64,000 nt of DNA from Azorinus chamasolen (Eukaryota > Mollusca > Bivalvia > Cardiida > Solecurtidae): contig OY755240.1 of NCBI GenBank assembly GCA_963576725.1, positions 59,458,633 through 59,522,632 of the forward strand, given 5' to 3'. Below are positions 29,720 to 42,800 of the stretch, piece by piece; the first letter of the stretch is position 1; the number at the start of each line of letters is the position of its first letter. The translations under genes and the position numbers were made by a program. The notes under the pieces were generated by a model. That model searched no databases. It worked only from the letters and a program-made list of their open reading frames with translations, and was not told the origin of the DNA.

Positions 29720-31265
29720 TAACTTATTAGGGGTATTACACTTACATATAGAGAAGATAATTGAAATAATTTTATCTAAGCAGAATCCTTATAGACATTC
29801 TGTTATATTTTTTAATACAGAAAATAACAGTTTGTGCATAAAATATCTAATTAAACCTAAAATGAATTTGGTTACAAATTCTTAAATATTGTTTTTAATT
29901 TAGATCACCCTCAGTTATTATCAAATACAATATGTTTTCTTAAAATGACAATTAAGCAAACGTCTTACAATTTGTTTTTACAAAATAAACACTAATTTAT
30001 GAAAATTCATGCTCTGGTATAATTTTTAAGTAACAGGCTTAACTAAGTTATTACTTAAGAATGTTCGTGAAACTGGGGCCTGAATAGTCTCAGAAGACGC
30101 TGATGTCAGCAAAACTTATATACATGTATATCTGAAAAAGAACGGTCGTCATATTGCCGAAAGGATTTCGAGATATAAAATACAATATACAAGAAACTTT
30201 ATAGTCGGATGTTACAAAACATCTTATTTAACATGAGCTAGAAGTTATTTACCGACTAACACAATAGCTTCTTAACAAAACACATTCCATAACTAAATAC
30301 CTATGGACAAAATGCATGTATAAAAAACAGGAATAGCCATAAAATATAACACATCTAAGTTTTGCTACCTATTATAAATAGCTTAAAATAGCATGTATAT
30401 AATCAATCCCTTACACTCGGAATTGGTTTGAGTTTTTATTTTACGAAAACGAAATAAAACACGAGAGGAGGCATTTATATGTAGATGTGTGTGCTCTTCC
30501 CATGTACTTGCTAAGAGTGTATTTGAGCCCCACCCAAAACAGGGTCTACAGAGTTTGTATTAATATTAATGTATAAATATGTGTGTATCCGTTACAAAGT
30601 AGTTTACTTGCAAACAGTGTACTTGTCTTTTGCAAACAGTGGAGATACTGAAAAAGGGGCTCGTGTTTGATCTACCCAAACAGGGTCCATAGAGTTTATT
30701 ATCTTGCAACACATCTATAGCTATAGTAGATATATGTCATTATTTATTTACATTAATTCTCATGTACACACTTACTTATTGTGTAGTATAAGGCTAGTGC
30801 ATATAGTATGGATATGTTTAAGATGATGTATAATTGTACTATAGAACTATCTTTAGATACAAATTAAGATATGAAATGGAAATAAGACATACCTGAGTAA
30901 TAGGCATTAAGAACTGACATAGAAAATGAATCTTTCTCAATTAAGTATGAGAGGTTTTTAAGCAATCCCCAGTCACATATATTGAAATATTACAACATCA
31001 TGCATAGAGAGGAGGATAAGGTAATACATACAGTTCAAAAAAGGGGATTAATATAAAGCAAGCTTAAGACTGCTCATCTGGACGTAAAGGAAATGTCAGT
31101 ATTTATTACATGATAATGGTGCCATGTACTTTGACCCACTACCCATTAGGTGTTTGGAGACGGAGGTAACCCCACTCCATCCGAATGAATCTAGTCTAGA
31201 TATAGGGGGAAGCATCTTTTCCACTCCAACGAGACATCTTTTCCACTCCAAAACACAAAAATACG
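29720..31265. other. AT-rich intergenic stretch
   Basis: No exon recognised. Near 30525-30720 are repeated motifs like CCCAAACAGGGTC and GCAAACAGTG that resemble worn T6 arms. The rest is featureless to me. Confidence 0.4.
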
Positions 31266-31284
31266 ACATCGTTATATACCCAGA

Positions 31285-31610
31285 CTCTCAATTCGGCAAC
31301 CATTCGGTCTTATTTCTGCAACGCTTCGGCATCCCTTCGGCATGTTCTGCAATGGTTCCGCAACCTTTCCGTAACCTTTCCGCAGGATCGGAAACAATTC
31401 GGGAAGCATTCGGGAGGTAATTCTCAAGGTTTCGGCATGATTCTGCAATACTTCGGCGTCTGTTCCGCAACGCTTCGCAAGCCCACTTCCCGAATACTTG
31501 CGGAATGCATGCCGAATGACCCCGAATACAAAGCTGTTCCCGAATGGTTCCCAAATAGAGCAAAATTTATTCGGCAACCCTTTGGCAAGGCTTCGGCGCT
31601 GTAGTAGACG
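31285..31610. repeat. TTCGGCA-rich low-complexity inverted array 2
   Basis: Words such as TTCGGCA, TTCCGCAA and TTCTGCAA recur every 10-11 bp and give way to CCGAAT/TTCCCGAA to the right. A sister of array 1 but with C instead of G after TTCGG. Confidence 0.75.
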
Positions 31611-31638
31611 CCAGGCATAAGTTTCTGCGACATCAATA

Positions 31639-31884
31639 TTAACGCTTTCACCACCAATGTCGCATAAATGCGCCAGGACAAATAGTACAGTCCTAGATCA
31701 GACGCCGCCTTTTCAAGACGGCGTCTAATCAGGGACTTCATTTTTTGTCTCAATCTCTTTTTCTATATCTGTGTTTTATTCCTTTTAAATTTGCATTAAT
31801 TTATCTCATTTCCTTATTTTACTGAATGCTTTAACAAACTTGGATTGCAGACGACAATTTGAAATTTGGCACCAACAGGTTTAA
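31639..31884. repeat. T1 MITE, full length
   Basis: TTAA at both ends. Centre GCCGCCTTTTCAAGACGGCG. Confidence 0.9.
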
Positions 31885-31952
31885 CTGGAAGAAAGTAAAA
31901 ATCTGGCAGACGAGTGTCTCAGCACTCATAATTTTTCACAGTAGAAAAGGTG

Positions 31953-32209
31953 TTAACTCTTTCACTGTTGAATATTCATGTTAAAAATAATAACATCATG
32001 AATATCTATTAACAGGTTTTTTTTTACAATAGCATAATCTGTACATATGAGTTTTTGATATTGACAGAAACTATTGATTCAGTTCTATAAGTTCATATTT
32101 AAATAGAGCAGATCCTGATCAGACGACTCCTGCATCAGACACCTAATCTGGGTCTACTCTGTTGGCAAATGTGTGAAAAGGGGTTTATATGAAGGCAAAA
32201 TACTGTTAA
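31953..32209. repeat. T4 MITE
   Basis: TTAA at both ends. GAATATTCATGTTAAAAATA at the left, GGGTCTACTCTGTTGGCAAA at the right, centre decayed. Confidence 0.75.
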
Positions 32210-32244
32210 AAATAATGTCTGATAAATTTTAGATCTGGTGTAAT

Positions 32245-32494
32245 TTAACCCTTCGCTTGCTGAATTTTAAAATACAGTTCTCCTTCTTTACCCATACCCT
32301 GTTGTATAATTACATATATCTTCACTGTGTACAAGTATTTCGCTGTGCAATCACTGCTGTGGAGTGCACTGGTTGCACAATCAACTTGTAAATAGTGCAG
32401 ACCCTGATGAGACAGCTCCTGCGGGACCTGTCTCATCTGGGTCTTCACTATTTACAGGTAGGTATATTGACGTGAATAGCAAGCGAAGGGTTAA
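32245..32494. repeat. T3 MITE, full length
   Basis: TTAA at both ends. Centre CAGCTCCTGCGGGACCTG. T5b sequence follows at 32495-32620. Confidence 0.93.
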
Positions 32495-32620
32495 CTATTG
32501 CAGCTGAGAAACTATTGCCCGAGTGTCACAGTCTGGACCCTTAGGCGAGTTACTCGACGTCACTGAATCCTAGCTGTTTATAAATGCGGGACAAGTCGCG
32601 GGTAGCGGGATAAGTTTTAA
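32495..32620. repeat. T5b MITE, right half
   Basis: GGCGAGTTACTCGACGTCAC, then GACAAGTCGCGGGTAGCGGG and TTAA. Confidence 0.65.
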
Positions 32621-32838
32621 CCCTTACCCTGATATATACGCGTTTTCATGCATTTGCAAACAGAGTACACCCAGAACAGAGTCTGTTCTGTTTGCTTATT
32701 GAGTTTGATAGACCTGTTTCTTTAGTTTCTGAAATGTCTACAATATTCCACCTTGCATATTTCATTACAATTATTTTGTCCATGACTATTCAGAAGGTAT
32801 TGGAATTTGTAATAAACATAGAGCAGGGAAAGGATTAA
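32617..32838. repeat. T4 MITE without its centre
   Basis: TTAA at both ends. The arms meet as CCCAGAACAGAGTCTGTTCT; the AGACGGCTCC palindrome is gone. Confidence 0.85.
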
Positions 32839-32974
32839 TGTATAGCAATACACAGTGGCAGTCCTGTGAATGCATTGTACCCTTTTGAATTTTATACATA
32901 GGGTTTGAATCAAATGTTTTGTTAACATTTGCTTTCAGCAGTAAAACTTGTCGCGTGAACAACGGCCATCTGCT

Positions 32975-33176
32975 TTAACCCATTAAGCCGCATTTACAAA
33001 CATTTTGGGAAATACTATACGCCGAGTAACTTGGCATCTCAACAGGATCCAAGCTGTTTGGCACTAGGTCAATATTTTTGCAAGCACTTCATCGAATCAG
33101 AAGAAATCAAACGTGTACCAGATCTAGATTTAAGCAGACATTATTTTTGCACAGAGGGAGGTGTGTTATTTTTTAA
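32975..33176. repeat. T5b MITE
   Basis: TTAA at both ends. Centre ACGCCGAGTAACTTGGCATC, then GGATCCAAGCTGTTTGGC. Shares TTAA with the next T2. Confidence 0.7.
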
Positions 33177-33384
33177 CCCATTACCTCATAGGCTATTTTT
33201 ATACCAAACCTCTTTGAATAAATCTACCGAAAAGGAACATTAACCAGAGAAAGGGACAATTTTAGAATTCTGTAGTTTGAAACTATTGTGATAAATAGAG
33301 AATTTGCTCCTATGGGGGTAAATGCTCTATTTATCACAATAGTTTAAACAGGTGACTTTGCAGAGACGTCAATAAATGGATTAA
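33173..33384. repeat. T2 MITE
   Basis: TTAA at both ends. Centre AATTTGCTCCTATGGGGGTA partly decayed. It lies 260 bp before copy B exon 1. Confidence 0.88.
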
Positions 33385-33644
33385 AGTTGTATGTTCGTTC
33401 GATTTCTAAAACTCAGTTTAGTGTTTAATGCAGAGAGAATTTGTTGAGAGAGATTTTTTTCTGTACACGCGCTTGGCTGGTTCCGTTTCAATACACTCTA
33501 CGAATAAACATACGAATCGGAACGCTTCGGTTACCTGTGTTTAATGAAAATGCTAAGGTGTTACCGTGTTTAAATACAATATCTCTTTTAAGGGCTTTTG
33601 TTTTGCTCTTTTTGTTTTCTCACAAAAAGGAGGTGTTTACTAAA

Positions 33645-33882
33645 ATGGTTTGTTCAAACTCTAGGAAGTCCACTGTGATAAATATAGCAGTAGTTATTGT
33701 ATGTGTGGGATTTGCTTCACTGGTTATTTTTTCGAAGAATATTTCAACCAAGTTGACTCAAATCAAACCAAAGTTTTTAGATGGAAATTTATTCATTAAA
33801 TCCGCAAGTTTAGTTTTACCACAGTCAGTGTTTGAGGGGTATAATAATTTGTCGCTATGTCCGGATATTCCACCAAACTTGA
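33645..33882 (+). CDS. B4GALT copy B, exon 1 (membrane anchor)
   Basis: ATG in a good context (ACTAAAATGG), donor [20 protein letters not shown] precedes the hydrophobic [19 protein letters not shown]. An in-frame ATG at 33441 would add 68 residues with a second hydrophobic stretch; I chose 33645 because B4GALT tails are short and the context is better. Confidence 0.8.
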
Positions 33883-36800
33883 GTAAGTATATCTGAGGAT
33901 ATCTGTAAACATCAAAGCTCCTGATTCTCGTTTTAGTAATCAATTTACTCTTATTTCTTTACTCCATGAATATTCTTGTGAGAAATAATGACATCATTAA
34001 TATTTAATGGTTTAGCGTTTTATAATGACAGATGAACACATACATGTTTGGCCTTGGCAAAACAGAAGATGCATGTTTGTATTACTAGTATATCATAAGC
34101 AAACAACGCAGACCCTCATCAGACGGCTCCTATAATAGCCGTCTGATCAGAGTCTACTCTGTTTGCAAGAGTTAGAAAGAATTATTTATATAGTAAATGG
34201 TTCTATTGGTTAGGTAAAGTCATTTTAACCCTTTCACCGCCAATGTCGCAAACATGCACCACGACAAATAGTGCAGTCCCAGATCAGGAACTTCAGTTTT
34301 TGTCTCAAACTCTATCTGTGCTTTATTTCTTTAAAATTAGCATTTATCTGATTTCCTTATTTTACCGAATGATTTACATGTAACAAAATTGGTTTGCAGA
34401 CGACAATTAGAAAGTTGGCGCCGAAAGGGTTAAAACAATCGAGTGTGGAGCCCACTCATTTTTCATGTTGACTGAGCACCGCAACAAAATACATGTATAC
34501 ATGATGGTGTAAGCCACAGCATTCGAATGGTTTTATTATATGTTTTCAAAATAAAATGTTTGTGTACAGTATAGATTAACCAATTAATAAATAAACATAG
34601 GTATCTTTAAAAGCAAACCCAGTCCTCCATATAAGATTTTGCAAACAGCGTAGACCCAGACCAGACAGTTCCTATAGGAGTATGATCATGGTCTGCTCTG
34701 TTTGCTTATAACATGATAAAGAAATGATTTTACAGTTATTATCAAAACAAAAACCTCAGCTAATGAATAGTCATTATGCCATTATTTCTTACTTGAATAT
34801 TGAACAAGGAGCGGGTTAATTTGGTGTATATAGAAATTGTAAAGTTTAGGGGTTTAGAAGATTATTTTCAGTTGTTCAGCATGTTGTGTTCAGTGGTCGA
34901 TTTACTAGAGTTGTATGTACAGTAACACCCCTCTAATGCGACCACTTAAAGTATAACCATATCTGCTCTTATAAGCAGGTGGTTGCTTAATGCATGACGA
35001 AAGTAATGCAGAAAGCTCCTATAGGAGCTTTCTGCATCACTTTCGTCCTTCATTAAGCTACCACCTGCCTCTGCCACCTAGAAGTATGTCCCTTTTTGGT
35101 GGTCGCATTAGAGGGGTTTTACTGTATGCTGTAACCCCCTTCTTAACCGGGCTTTAGTATAGATACCGGTCATGGAGACAGGCGACAGCTTAAAGCAGGG
35201 TGAAAGTCATGCGGAAAGCTCCCCCAGTAGCTTTCTGTATGACTTTCATTCTGCATTAAGCTGTCACCTGCCTAAATGTATTTTAATGATTCAGTACTAG
35301 AATTCCGGTTTAGAGGGATTTTACTGTATCACCTATTATAAGTTTGAGCATGTATTTAGTCAGGTTGACATTCTTTATGGCCTATTCAATAGGGGTTATG
35401 TCTCACCGCCTTCAATCCGATAACAAAGTGTATTTAATCCTTTCCATTATACATACGCCCTTTGCACGCATTTACAAACATAGTTAACCCAGATCAGGCG
35501 GTTCCTATAGGAGCTGTCTGATCAGGGTCTGCTCTGCTTGTTAATGGAATTTGATATTTCTGATTCTTCAGTTTCTAAAATGGCTACAATATTCCACATT
35601 CCATGTTTCATTATATAACTACTCTTGTCTTTTAATATTCAGTAGGTATTGACATTAGGAATAAACATAGCGCAGGGAAACCGTTAATCTTTTCAACAAT
35701 ATGTAACTTCCGTCTGCAAACTGATGTCCGCTATAATTCTAAAAATAATAATGTTCTTCATTTTTTTCTGTGTATCGTTTGGGTTAAACCCATTCCCTCA
35801 TATTGACGACTTTTGGCGACTCTGTAAAAGTCACTTTGTGAAACCAATTGTGATACATAGAGCATTTGCCCCTATAGGAGCAAATGCTCTATTTATCACA
35901 ATGGTTTCAAACTACAGACTTCTAAAGTTTTCCTTTTCTCTAGTTAATGCTCCTTTTCGTGAGTTTGTATCTAAAAATAGCCTATGATGTAAAGGGTTAA
36001 AAACAATTGCAAAGGTCTTCATAAATTATACTGTAGAATCACATCTATTTCCATAAGCGCATAGAACAGACCCTGCGGTCGTCTCATCTGGGTCTATTCT
36101 ATTTGTAAATGTGGGAAAACCGTCTATATAAGGTAAATCGTTAACCCCCAGTTCAGTAAATAATGTATGTCTTCGAAACTTTGCTGTCTGTTTCAAGTCT
36201 TGAAATCATTTTCGTTTTTAAACATTGAATATAATATATCTATACGTATTAATGTATAAAACAACTGACTTGCGAATTAATATTAATAAAGTATAGTTTA
36301 AAGCGACAACATGCTCAACTTCTTATATACATGAATACAGTAAAACCTCGATTATTCGAATTTTCGGTATAGAAGAATTTAGACCCTTTTAGGCAGGTGG
36401 CTGCTTAATGCATGGTGAAAGTCATGCAAAAAGCTCCTAGAGGAGCTTTCTGCATGACTTTCACCATGCATTAAGTTGCCACCTGTCTTAAAGATCGATA
36501 ATAATACGTATTTTAGTGTTCGAATAATCGAAGTTTTACTGTATATTAATTAAACCAAAGTGTCAATCGGTTCAAATCCTGATAAGATACCTAATTACTC
36601 CAAAGTGTTTAACCCTTTAATCCATAAATACGCATTTCTGTGTCTTTACAAACAGAGTAGACCCAGATCAGACGGCTCCAATAGGAACCATCTGATCGGG
36701 GTATGCTCTGTTTGCTTATGAAATGATATAGATCAAATTGTAGAGTTTTTGCTTCGGCACAAATTTCAAATGTTTAAAATTAAATAAGCAATTTTAAAAA

Positions 36801-39800
36801 TTAATCCAATCAACATTCATGATGTCATCATTTCTTTCATGAATATTCATGGAGTAAAGGGTTAAACGTGATCACGGATTCACCACTGTCTTGCAGGGGC
36901 GTAACCTGATTAACCGAGTAAACCTTCATATGCTATCAAAATCATTTCAGCTGAAATTTTCATTGCAGTTAATTTTAACCCTTCGCTTGCTAATCGCGTC
37001 AATATACCTACCTGTAAATAGTGAAGACCCAGATGAGACAGCTCCTGCAGGAGCTGTCTCATCAGGGTCGGCACTATTTACAAGTTGATTGTGCAACCAG
37101 TGCACTCCACAGCAGTGACTGCACAGCGAAATACTTTTACACAGTGAAGATATATGTAATTATACAACAGTGCTTGGGTAAAGGAGGAGAAATGTATTTT
37201 AAAATTCAGCAAGCGAAGGGTTAAATATGTATCCAGTTACCTTAATTGTTTGAGAAACAACTGGCTTCTGATGAGACGTCGAGTTACTCGGAGGCAAAGC
37301 TGGATCCAAGCCTGAGCTCCAGATAAAATGCGTAAATTAAAACGCTTTCAAGAATAACTTCTTTATTTCTCCACCAAACCCTATGTTGTGACCATTCTTT
37401 AGAATCGTCTCTTCGAGGCGATTCTAAAGAGTGGTCACAACATGGGGTCTGGTGGAGAAAGGAGGATTTTAGTATTTGAGTATACATCGTTATCTGTTGC
37501 TCTCAATTCCAAGCTGTATGCAAATGACAGACAAGACGCGTTGAGCAAGATTAACTCTTTACTCCATGAATATTCATGTAAGAATAATGACGTCATGAAT
37601 ATTAATCAGATTAATGGGAATAATAGTACATGGACACGGGAAATTTAGGTTATGGTAGAAATTGTAGATCATGTCTATATTATATCATAAGCAATTAGAG
37701 CAGACCCTGATCAGACGGCTCATCTAGGAGCCGTCTGATCTGGTTCTACTCTGTTTGCAAAGGCATAGAAAAGCGTAGGCCTATTTATGGAGTAAAAGGT
37801 TATGGGATAAACGGGTTCCTGATTATCCCTTTTTACATATTTGCAGACTTAAAGACCAAGATCAGACATGTTCCTGGAGGAACTATCGTGTTACAGTCTG
37901 CCCTGTTTGCCTTGTATGTAACAGATCCCATCGACTGTTTTGCTATAGCAATAACTTTCTGTATTTTGTATTTTTTATACAACACAAAGAGTCAATTATT
38001 TAACCCTTTCTGTCATGTAAGCGCATTTTGACATATCTGCAAACAGAGTAGACCCAGATCAGACGGCTTCTATAGGAGCCGTCTGATCAGGGTCTGCTCT
38101 GTTTGCTTATGGTGTAATATAGATCTGATTCTACAGCTTCTGCCTGAGCCAAAATGTCATGTGTTCATATGTCATTATAAAATAATCTTATTAATATTCA
38201 TGACGTCATTATTTCGTACATGAATATCCATCAGAGAAAGGGTTAACATTCATAATCGACAGGGTTTTTTGTTCTAGTGTGAAAATGCAAAAAGGAAATG
38301 GTGAACCCTTTGTCTCATAGAGACATATTTTTTGTCACAGGTTATCAAAATGACCCCTTTTTGATGATGTTAGCCAAATAGATCTGGGATTTATATAGCT
38401 GATTCTTCTCAGTAATTTTACCCCTTTCCCTAATAAAACGTCTTTTCACGCCTTTGGCCAACAGAATGCACCCAGATCAGACGACCCCCGTAGGAGCCAT
38501 CTGATCAGTGTCTGCTCTGTTGCTTTTATGAGATAATGTATTAGTATAATACAGTAAAATCCCTACAACGGCCACTAAATTACATCAAGTATTTTGTGTT
38601 AAATGCAGGTGGCTTAATCTACCTACTATGCCATGCTAAAACAATCCCTCGTTCATGACGTCAGTATAAAACACCAGCTAATAAATATCTTTATAAATAA
38701 TGCGACCACCTTAAACTGTTAAAATTATGGGTGCTAGATGCAGGTGGTAGCTTAATGCAGGGCAAAAGTAATGCAGAAAGCTCCAAGAGGAGCTCTCTGC
38801 ATAACTTTTTGTCCTGCATTAAGAAACCACCTACTTATAAAGACACCCATGTTTCTTCATTAAGTGGTCGCATTAGAGGGGAGGGGGTTCTACTGTATTC
38901 CTTATGAAATAAAGGGTTAACGTTGCCCTATCCTAAAGTGGAATGACTGGTTGTTGTAGGGAGCAATGTTCAGCCCGAGGAACGCTGGAGGATGTATAAA
39001 GATGACCCCTCGGTCCTACAGTACGTGCAATTGGGTGGCTCGTACCAACCACCTGACTGCAGAGCCAGTCAGCACACCGCCATTGTAATACCGTACAGGT
39101 AAATTTAAAATTATACAGTAAAACCCCTCTAATGCGACCACCAAAAAGAGATATTATTATGGGTCATAGAGGCAGGTGGTAGCTTAATGCAGGACAAAAG
39201 TAATGCAGAGAGCTTTCTGCATTACTTTTGTCCTGCATTAAGCAACCACCTGCTTATAAAGACATCCAGGTTTATTCATTAAGTGGTCGCATTAGAGGGG
39301 CTTTACAGTATTTCGAAAATAAATATTAACCCTTATCATACTGAAAATATTATATTTGCAAACACTATGATCTGATGCATTTTACCTACTTCGGATTCGT
39401 TCAAGCATTTGAAAAACAACTGTTGTTGACCGAGTGTCAAACAGCTTGGATCTTGGTGAGATGCGGAGTTACTCGGCGTCTAATCTGGATCCAAACGTTT
39501 TGTAGAGTCAGGTCGCGCTTAGCATGAAAAGAATTAACCATGCATTGCCATTTATCAATTTAACCCTTTCATCCATAATTACGCCTTTCTACGCCTCTAT
39601 AAAGTCATGTTTTGAAACCATTTTGATAAATAAAGCATTTGCTCCATAGGAGCAAATGCTTTATTTATCACAATTGTTTCATAAATACACAATTGTAAAG
39701 TTTTCCTTTTCCAGTAAATACTCCTTTTCGGTAGTTTTATCTAAAAAATAGCCTATGAGGGAATGGGTTAATGTGAATAAACGAGGGGTCATATTAACCT

Positions 39801-42800
39801 TTAGCCTGATGCGCAAATTATTTAACACAATTTCAACCGTAATATTTTCGAAATTCAAGCTACAATCAGTATATCTATCAAAATTCAACCAGGGTATCAA
39901 ACAGCCATTTAAGGACCTGATGATGCGCAGAATTAATCGATATCTCATCTGGATCCAAACTGTTTGTAAATGTAATTAAGTTATCTCTGGCAGCAGGCCA
40001 AGGGTTAAATGGGGAGTAAATCGTGGTCGATCCATATATCGATCATAGTCAATTAAATGCGCAAACAGTCTTATACCCTGTTCGTATTATTTATCTTCAT
40101 ACTTCACACATCACCATTTGTTTAATCCACAAGACATGTCAACTATTCTTATTTAGTTTATACTCTTTTTTACCGTTTTAATATGTTAAATCAGTATTAC
40201 AATTTGCAATGATCCGATTTTAGTTGTGTCATACTGTGATGTTATAAACGTGCGTGTTGTATATGACATGCAATGTCATTTATACCATATCTTATAATTC
40301 CTTTATGGAATGGCTATGCACTACATGTATTTGGAAGATTTATTGTATACATTTTATATTTACTGAATGTGCATTGATGAGATGTAAATAAAGATTCTAC
40401 TGCCAGTGCACAACGGAACCTGTCTTACGCGGATATCATACAGAGGTCTACTTATGGGTATGTAAAGCGGGTAGTAGCTTAATGCAGGTCAAAAGTAATG
40501 CAGAAAAGCTCATAGGAGCTTTCTGCATTACTTTTGCACTACATTAAGCAACCACCTGCTTTTTAAGAACTCTATGCTCAATAAATAAATGGCCGCTTAA
40601 GACAGGTTCTACTTTATACATACTCTCCATGAACTACGTTTAACCATAACAACGCTGAAATTTCAAATGGACTATTCCAAAATTTAAAAGGGGTTAGGCT
40701 TATGGAGAATATTGAGGGATTGTCTAAAGAAAAGTTTAGTAATATTACAAACAGTGTTTGCAAGAAACATTAGTGACTCGTGTCCCGCACTGTAAGGGTT
40801 AAGTGTACGGTGTGTTCCTAACCCGTTACCTGGTGAAAATTTGTACAAGACTCCATCCATTACGAATACCAATTAATCATATTAGACGGTTCCTGTTGGA
40901 ACCGTCTGACCAGAGTCTGCTACGTTTGCAACTACTTGAAAAAAGCACTTATAATATGAAGGAATAGGTTAACTCAATTAGTCCTGGGGACGAATTTTTT
41001 ATTGTATTTACAAACATTTTGGATCCAGATTTGGCAACAACGATCCCAACTGTTTGTCACACTGCTAGCGTTTCTGGAAAGAAACTGAAGATATAGAGGA
41101 TCTGTTGCGAGTTGTCTTTTAAGGTCACGTGTTCCTAAACGAGCCTTAGAAAATGTCATTAAGCGAGCCTTGGCGAGCTTAATAACATTTTCTTGGTGAG
41201 TTTAGGAACATGTGATCTTAAAAGACAACGAGCATCAGATTATTTTACTCACATATCAAAAAAGTGCATTTTCGCTGTTTAAATGACATGTAAACATCGG
41301 TTTCCATGGTTTGACGTCATATATATGACGTATGACGTCATATATGTTCTAAAGTAATCTTACACGTGTTACAGATAAGGAAATTTTAACCCGTTGTTCT
41401 AACTCGGAGATAAGGGAAGGTATGTGAGAAAATAATGTTTTTTTAGATATGAAAATATAGGCAACAGGTTAACCTATATACATGTACCTCATATATATTC
41501 GTGTTGACGGCTCTACAAACAGCTTAGTCCCAAATTAGACGGATCCTTTGGGAATTGCCTTGTCAGGATCTGTTCTGATTTCGAGGGCTTGGTGCAAAAC
41601 TATTCTAACTCCTTCACTTTGTGAAGGAGTTAGAATAGTTTTGCACCAAGCCCTCGGATTTTCTTATGAAATAATGTACATGTAGGTCGGATTCTAGTTT
41701 CTGCCATGGCCACCACATCTCGAGCGTATACACAATTGTAAGAAATAAGCTTTCTCTATGTTTTTGTGTAAACTGGGATATTCTGCTGTCAGAATTAATT
41801 GAATCAGTTTATTTCGTTGCAAATATTATAGTACAATAACTTGCAGTCATTTCTGTATAAAGCGAGTGTATTTGTTACGGTGTTTGGAGAGAAACACAAT
41901 AAGCAGTCTTGATTTTGTTTCCATCCTTTTATTTCCTTTGTGTTATCAATACGATATTCATGCAAATATTTACAAATAAAATATGTTTAACTCATTCCCT
42001 CCTAGACTATTTTTAGACACAACCTCTTTGAAGAAATCTGCCGAAAAGAAGCATTTACTAGAAAAATGGAGACTTTTAGACTTGTAGTGTAGTTTTGAAA
42101 CCATTGTGATAAATTGAGCATTTGCTCCTATAGAGCAATTGCTCTATTTATCACAAAGGTTTCATCAGGTAAAGGGTAAATTCAGATTTGCCAGTAGACT
42201 ACTATGAGACTTGTCCTGATTACCCTAAATATTGGGGCAGGTTGACTTATGCAAATAATGCAGAGTCAGATTAAACTGTCCCTGACGGAGGGGGCAGTTT
42301 GATCATGGTCAACATTATTTGCTATTATATTTCTATTTCAAAAGTTACCAAAATGCCAAATTGACTACTTCAGTTTTGCGAACCCACGTAAATGTTTATG
42401 TAAACATAATCTATTGACAGGGACAGAGAGGATCACCTGCACAAGCTTCTGGTTCATTTGCACCAGTTTTTACAGAAACAGAACCTTTACTACAGAGTGT
42501 TTGTAGCCGAGATGGTACGTTTAAAACCATAATTGCATGGCCTATTGCATTGACACTGATTGTCATAACATACCCATGTCAGAGATACAACACCGCACCT
42601 GCTATAATACAACGGGGCATGTTTTAACCCTTTACTCCACAAATCCACCTTTCTATGCCTTTGCAAACAAAGTAGATCTAGATAAGACGGCCCCTATAGG
42701 AGCCGTCTGATTAAGGTCTGCTCTGTTTGATTATGATGCAATAAAGGTATGATTTTTCAATTTGTGGTCAAACTTCCCGTGTCCATGTGATATTATAAAA

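Noticed and set aside
29132..31753. Several Arg/Pro/Ser/Gly-rich ORFs on both strands (77-113 codons)
   Set aside because: They are read from the TTCGG/CCGAA word arrays and change frame and strand without any conserved protein pattern.
33441..33644. In-frame upstream ATG extending copy B by 68 residues
   Set aside because: Would add a second hydrophobic segment to a type II protein; the ATG at 33645 has a better context. Kept as an alternative only.
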